A program made the translations under genes and the position numbers. Shown here in pieces: positions 58,864 to 64,000 of a DNA stretch of 64,000 bases. The DNA is from Pomphorhynchus laevis (taxonomy: Eukaryota; Acanthocephala; Palaeacanthocephala; Echinorhynchida; Pomphorhynchidae), in contig WNNJ02000108.1 of assembly GCA_012934845.2 (NCBI GenBank), forward strand, positions 62,001-126,000, in the 5' to 3' direction. Each line of letters starts with the position of its first letter. The first letter of the stretch is position 1. Below the pieces are notes generated by a model. That model was not told the DNA's origin. It saw only the letters and a program-made list of their open reading frames with translations, and ran no database searches.

Positions 58864-59605
58864 GTGATACTTCTTAGCATATAAGATAAAAATGAACATA
58901 TTTCCTTCTGTTATCAGGCAACAATAATATAGCGATTGCTAAACAATTTTTAAAATATTGCCAATCCGCTTTAAAAAATACTGATTTATTAAAGTGGCTA
59001 TTACAGTGTATATACATCCACTTACAAGTCCAATAAATTACAAATTAAAAGTTATCTTACAACAAATAAAAATGAAAAATAGCAAAAAACAAGAGTATAA
59101 TCAATGTTAAAAGGTTGATGTTATTTTTTATTAAATATTTTATTTCTAAAAATACACATTATTATGAATGGACAACAAAGTGAGCAGCAAGGATCATTAC
59201 AAGTTTCGTCACAATCAGAAAAAGTAAATGTAGAAAAAGTAAATGTAGAGGGTACTTGCTATGGTTCATATGTCCTCTGGCTCGGTATTTGTCTTCAAAA
59301 AGGGATCTTCCTCCAGATTTCGTTTAAAAGAAGCCAGATTCGAGGATGCAACTGTTGAGTCAGCAAGGTGGTTCTAAGTATTAACGATTCGCTGGAAGTA
59401 TAGTGACGTTCGTTTGTAGCGTAATCGTTGTGTGTTTTAACATGAACTGATGACCACGAAGTGAGGTTATATCACGCGTATGCATTAGCGATCCGAGTGG
59501 ATGGCAATTTCGTGTAAAATCTGACAGGCTAGGCACAGGTCCGCCTTGTTGCGCAGATATCGAAGTGAACTCATTCCCAAACTCGTAAAATAGATACATA
59601 TTTTA

Positions 59606-59866
59606 AACTAGGTTACTATAAAAATAAAATCAAAGAGAACATAGTAAAATATATAAATCAACAAAACATTATTAAAGATAAATTTAAACTCTTAAGCGGA
59701 AAATTTTTATGAATGGATAATAAATAATATACTTTGTATTAGAATAAGATACTAGATAATCAAATTTTATCAAAAGAAATACGTCCTTAGCACGTATGGA
59801 TCCGCTGCTATGTTGGATCGAGGAATAGGGGCGATAACCTAATAAAGCATTTGCAACTGATGACCT
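59606..59866 (+). mobile_element. Penelope-like 3' tail inserted in a LINE, with 8-bp target duplication
   Basis: Matches the reverse complement of 36540-36830 (AAACTCTTAAGCGGAAAAT, GTATTAGAATAAGATACTAG, GATCGAGGAATAGGGG, CTGATGACC). It is flanked by ATATTTTA at 59598-59605 and 59867-59874. It is a short 5'-truncated copy of the Naiad-type family and younger than the LINE it interrupts. Confidence 0.85.
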
Positions 59867-61156
59867 ATATTTTACACTATACCACATGCGCTTTGATAAT
59901 ACAGGCTCAGCATTGTCGCCTAATTGAGCACCGGCTATATTGACACTAAATTTTATAACGCAGTAATCGCTGCTACCTATAGGAGCTTCATAGCATAGGT
60001 CATAGGTGTCGTCAATTGTATGTGAAAAGATAAGATCGAGAACTGAAGAATACGAGAAAGATAACCTTGTATGAAAATCAGCATGCTGAACAAGCAAAAG
60101 TTCCCCGTCCATAAATTCCCACAGCTTCCTATCGGTGGCACATCCGAATTGCCGAGACGAATTATCCACGCTAATACCGACACCGGGAATGTTAAAGTCA
60201 CCAACCAAAATGCATGTACTTGAACAACTGAACGCACTCCTAACTAATTTACAAAACTCTTTAGCCATGCAGCCAGCTTGAGGAGTTCTATACAGAACAC
60301 CAAGAGTGAACTGCCTATGCGTTACTGGCCAACTTACAAATACGAGTTCACAAGTTCCACATGGATTAAAGTACTGCGTTATGTTATCAACAGTGATGTT
60401 GGATTTAATATATAAAGCGACTCCTCTACCGCTACGCTGCGATGCTCTGTCCACACGAATGATACGATAACCATCTACGTTAAATATATTTTCAATGATA
60501 TTATCGTGAACCCAAGTTTCAGAATTTGCAAAAACATGGTAATTTGATGTCGTCATATAGCAGCGAAATTCGTCTAAATTGCAAAGTAAGCTTCGCAAAT
60601 TACAATAACCAACCTTAAACGACCGGTCACACACATTTACCAGTTCGTGTGATTGACGTACTTTTTTAAAATCAATTAGCATTCCTATTGATATTGATTC
60701 ACGGAAAGGCAGATGGGGAACCAGCGAACAAAAAGTCTGCGATGGCACACCTGAAAATTCCGTATGCATAAATTTATTCCTCCATAGGCTAAACGCTCAG
60801 TTATCTCTTTGGCATTCGCGAAGCGTTCACGGTCGTTACGCGATAGATCCTTAAGTATGCGAACTTTGAGACCCTTTAACATTTTGGCACGGGAAAGCAA
60901 AATCGACGCTTCTTCTGGTGATGTAAGAACCATTTTCTAACAATCTAGCATTTCCCCACTTTACGACGACCTAGACGAAATAGTCTCTTGATTTCAAGTC
61001 TTTTAGCAATTTCTTTCTCTCCTTCTCAGTGACTTTGAGCAGTGACAGAACTCGATTCAGGTATATTAGCGAATATCACGCAAATTGATCGATCATAAGC
61101 ACTCGGCGGCGAAATCCTTTTACTTCCTTTGACAAAACGACTGTGAATGTCTGCAG

Positions 61157-61387
61157 AATTATGAGAGTGACATTATGTGAGAGGCGCGGCATATGGAACA
61201 TGTTCAGACTTTTGGGCAGAAATGCCGCTATCAATCTGTTGAGAGTTTGCATTAATTGAAGTATCGTCATAATTATGAGAGAGTGACATTATGTGAGTAA
61301 GCGTGGCATATGGAACATGTTTAGACTTTTGGGCAGAAATACCGCTATCAATCTGTTTAGAGTTTGCATGATTCCCAGCATCGTCAG
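61157..61387. repeat. Tandem duplication (2 x about 115 bp) inside the LINE ORF1 region
   Basis: Copies at 61157-61270 and 61271-61387 share GGCATATGGAACATGTT and GACTTTTGGGCAGAAAT with a few differences. Confidence 0.88.
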
Positions 61388-61571
61388 ATCTAAGGAGAGA
61401 TCTTGGAATATCGTTCTATCGGATTATATCTGCCGTCGAATTTATTGATTGATAATGATTGCTGCAAGTGAACTGATTGCTATTTAGGGACCGTGAAGAG
61501 AACGTTCGCGAATGATATTTAACAGTATGTAGAGTATCAATACTTGAAGATACTGGCTGGTAACTAATATC

Positions 61572-64000
61572 ATGATTTTCAATAAAATTATTATTATTAT
61601 TATTAGAGAAAAAATAAAATTATTATTATTATTATTTCAATCTGATACTTGCAATCCAATAATATCGGATTTTGTCACGCATGAAATAAAATGTACGAAT
61701 GAAAATTGTAGTCTTTACACAGTTATCAGGGTCCCCGTTCGGATATCTCGTGAGTTCTTTCAGCAAGACTTCTTGTGCGGCACATGTGCAGCTTCTAAAA
61801 TCTCTTATATTATGGAGGAACTGAAAAAGCAGGAAGGGTTGATTAAAAGCTTAGAGTCTGATTTTGCAGCTCTTAAGCTTTCGATACCAGAATCTTCTTC
61901 TCAACACATTGAAAACATTTCAAAACGTTCCTTTGCAGAGGTTGTTTGACGCGAAGTTACACGGTCAGTAATTGCTGCTTCTTCGGCATCAATCCAAAAT
62001 AATAGTCCACTTAATATCATTAAAGCTTGCGAATCACAGGCGAAACGCTCAAATACAGTTATTATTAGAAATTTACCAATTTCTGAGGATGAACAAAAAT
62101 CTATTCAGGCTTTATTCAGGGAGATTGGTTTTGTTTTACCAGCAGACAAAAAATTCTCATTTTTCAGACTTCCTGCGAAGCGGAGTGATGTGCCTCCGTG
62201 GCTCTTAATTTCTCTAGATGGACATTATGTAGATACTATTATTCGATCAGCTCACCGTTTGAAATCGTCAGTTCTTTTCCAGAGAGTATACATTCAACCA
62301 AATTTGTCCCCGGCGGAACGTGAGATTCAAAACGCGTTGCGCGCCGAACTTAAAAAGAAACGCCTGGCTGATCCGTCTGGCATATATCGCATAAGAAATA
62401 CTCGTGTTTTGAGAGTGGGTGAGACTACAACTAGTACTGAGGAAACTATGTCTGGGATAGAAATTTCTTCGCCTATATGACTATGTGAAGAGCCTTTCCC
62501 TTTTTCTGCTTCCTCAATTGTTACTAATTTTGATTTCTCGAAGGTTAGCATTCTTTTATTTAATGTTGAAGGCTTATCATCTCTGCTTAATCTGGGTTTG
62601 GCCTCGTGGATTCAGCGTTTTGATGCGGCAATTTTCAATGAGACTTTTAGTCTGAATCATCTTTCTCTACAAGGGTTCTATACCTTTGACCTACCTGCCC
62701 GCTCACACGGTAGAGGTCGTCCATTTGGTGGTGTTATACTAGCAATAAAGTGTTTGCCTTCAACTTGGTCTCACTCTGTCTCAGATAATTGCATTTGTCT
62801 TGTAACTCCTTATCTGGTTATCATTGCGGTTTATTTTAATCCCGACTTCTCTGCGGCTGACATTATTGATGAAATTTCACAGCTTTGTTCTAATTTGCCA
62901 TCTAATTCGAGAGTTTTTGTTGGTGGTGATTTTAATGCAAAATATTCAGTTCCATATAGACCAAAACTTCAACAGCTTATTAGTTACTTTGCATCTATGA
63001 ACTTAAAACTTTGTATCCCCGCTGAGAAATGGTCTTATGAGTGTTATCGGTCGAGAAGTTTATTAGATTTTGCCTTTTCTAATTGCGAGGTAACGAAGAT
63101 GAATACCATGCTTGCCTCTGAATGGTCTTTGATACGCAAGCATAAGCCGGTAAACTGTATAGTCAATTTTCATTCTCAGATATTAGAATCTCCAACTAGA
63201 TTGTGTCACTCTCGTATTGTGAATCCCGAGTCTTTAAATATCCAAGTGGTTCTTAAAGCTTATTCTCTTATGTCAACTGGTCAACATCATGCGAGTGCTG
63301 ATATTTTGACTGCGGCAATAGTTCAGAGTTGTGGTTCGTCTTCCAGTCGGCGCTTCACGAGTCGTCCTTTTAATTATCGCAAGTGGCCTATCCTGCAAGA
63401 AATGCAGAGAACACTGCTTAGAATGTCTCGCGATTGTAGTAGTGGGCATTCTACAAAGGAGGCTTATATTGTCCTTCGACGGGTTTATACCAAAATGTTG
63501 CAGACTTTTCACCGAGATCGTTTGTATGCAGAAGAGTGTCATCGATTAAGTTTGGCAGAGAGCTTTCCATGGAAAGTCCATTCTAAACATCATAATAAAA
63601 TCATGTCTTTAGTTCCGCTTTCCAAGTGGGTTGATCACTTTCGCTCTTTCCTCCATCTCGATGATCTATCGTTGTCATTGCCAGCTAATAATTTTGATTT
63701 TGACGGTTCCTCTGGTTTGATTGATACACCCTTTTCCATTGATGAAATTGAAGGATGCCTTGCGCGGATGCATGTGAAGAAAGCTAGTGGTCCGGATAAT
63801 CTCTGCGTGGAGCAACTCCGAGCTACATTCCACATATTTGGCAGCTATTGGACCTTTATGTTCAATTCTCTACTCTATGGATCCTGTTTGCCATTCTCTT
63901 GGAAAGAGGGGATAGTGAAAGTTCTATATAAGGGCACCGGTCCTTTGGAATCTCCAGACTCTTATCGCGGAATTTTCCTTTTAAACCACGTTTATAAATT
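61572..64000 (+). mobile_element. LINE with ORF1 and ORF2 in one frame; runs off the window end
   Basis: ORF1 (61572-62480) has a Cys/His zinc-binding block (CTNENCSL ... FLCGTCAASK), a coiled coil (MEELKKQEGLIKSLESDFAA) and, after an in-frame TGA at 61947, an RRM-like domain (TVIIRNLPISEDEQKSIQAL). ORF1 stops at TGA 62478-62480 and ORF2 continues in the same frame with no stop to the window end (over 500 codons). ORF2 begins with an APE endonuclease: ILLFNVEGLSS, FNETFS, GGVILAIK, VGGDFNAKYS, LLDFAFSN. The usual SDH is replaced by RKHKP, so one catalytic Asp appears to be missing. It continues into the start of the reverse transcriptase (KKASGPDNLC, SYRGIFLLNHVYK). The clade is not certain. 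The element probably begins near the ATT-rich run at 61585-61635. Confidence 0.82.

Larger units (their letters stand above)
59266..61550 (-). mobile_element. CR1/Jockey-type LINE, internally deleted, with a nested Penelope-like insertion
   Basis: Read on the minus strand. An ORF1 remnant comes first (61.5-60.7 kb): RSICVIFANIPESSS and SPEEASILLSRAKMLKG with VRILKDLSRNDRERFAN, the RRM-like and C-terminal parts of CR1-type ORF1. ORF2 starts near 60769. Its APE endonuclease is clear: VGYCNLRSLL, the ET of NSETWV, SGRGVALYIK, GDFNIPG and SSDYCVIKF. Coding stops near 59875, where a Penelope-like tail is inserted. Beyond it (59600-59266) only the C-terminal tail remains: SLRGHQFMLK, then in another frame NHLADSTVASSNLASFKRNL. 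The reverse transcriptase domain is absent, so the element suffered an internal deletion as well as frameshifts and stops. Confidence 0.82.

Noticed and set aside
59164-59358. 64-aa open frame with Gln/Ser-rich start
   Set aside because: Its second half is antisense to the LINE C-terminal tail; the first half alone is too short and low-complexity to support a gene.
59845-59870. CTGATGA in the Penelope-like tail as a hammerhead
   Set aside because: The matching GAAA lies before, not after, the CTGATGA, and no stem II or cleavage site can be built in any of the tail copies.

Overview
The window is a piece of an AT-rich animal nuclear genome. Its genes have GT-AG introns (several only 48-52 nt long), and it has long intergenic and intronic stretches and many retroelements and DNA transposons. 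The host genes recognised are conserved animal genes: a squid-type two-RRM hnRNP, the Hsp70 exchange factor HSPBP1/Fes1, and the nucleolar WD40 protein NOL10/Enp2. The repeat mix (RTE and CR1/Jockey-type LINEs, a Naiad-like Penelope element with its endonuclease at the N-terminus, a Buster-type hAT, a MULE, a hammerhead-ribozyme retrozyme) suits an invertebrate. I cannot name the phylum from this sequence alone.

Layout. 1-5.1 kb: three LINEs, one of them (RTE-type) open from base 1 to its stop. 5.6-20.3 kb: the hnRNP gene in eight exons, reconstructed with consistent splice phases (412 aa). Its intron 3 holds a decayed MULE transposon with palindromic ends. 20.9-26.5 kb: non-coding, with a hAT-like MITE, a 540-bp inverted repeat, a TA microsatellite, a 351-bp retrozyme unit bounded by two hammerhead ribozymes, and a LINE 3' end. 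28.1-42.8 kb: HSPBP1 in four exons. Its 11-kb first intron carries, on the opposite strand, a six-exon gene for a small secreted protein made of tandem 50-aa units, then a complete hAT with perfect 8-bp target duplications, then the Penelope-like element. 44.8-46.7 kb: intronless NOL10. 48-50 kb: Penelope-like fragments and tails. 50.1-54.8 kb: an unrecognised single-pass membrane protein gene whose 3.8-kb intron contains a ~0.95-kb array of a 13-bp minisatellite, a related 73-bp higher-order array, a 49-bp array and a LINE 3' end. 54.9-64 kb: a transposon-dominated end with a MITE, a reverse-transcriptase element of unassigned clade, nested LINE/PLE insertions, and a LINE whose ORF1 and ORF2 lie in one frame separated by UGA CUA.

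The most unusual items are the nested tandem-exon secreted-protein gene (29.9-30.7 kb), the hammerhead retrozyme (23.6-24.1 kb), the permuted Penelope-like element (36.5-39.1 kb) and the LINE with a possible readthrough junction (61.6 kb to the end). The host genes are individually conserved housekeeping genes; nothing here suggests they form a pathway together. All identifications come from reading motifs by eye; no database search was run.
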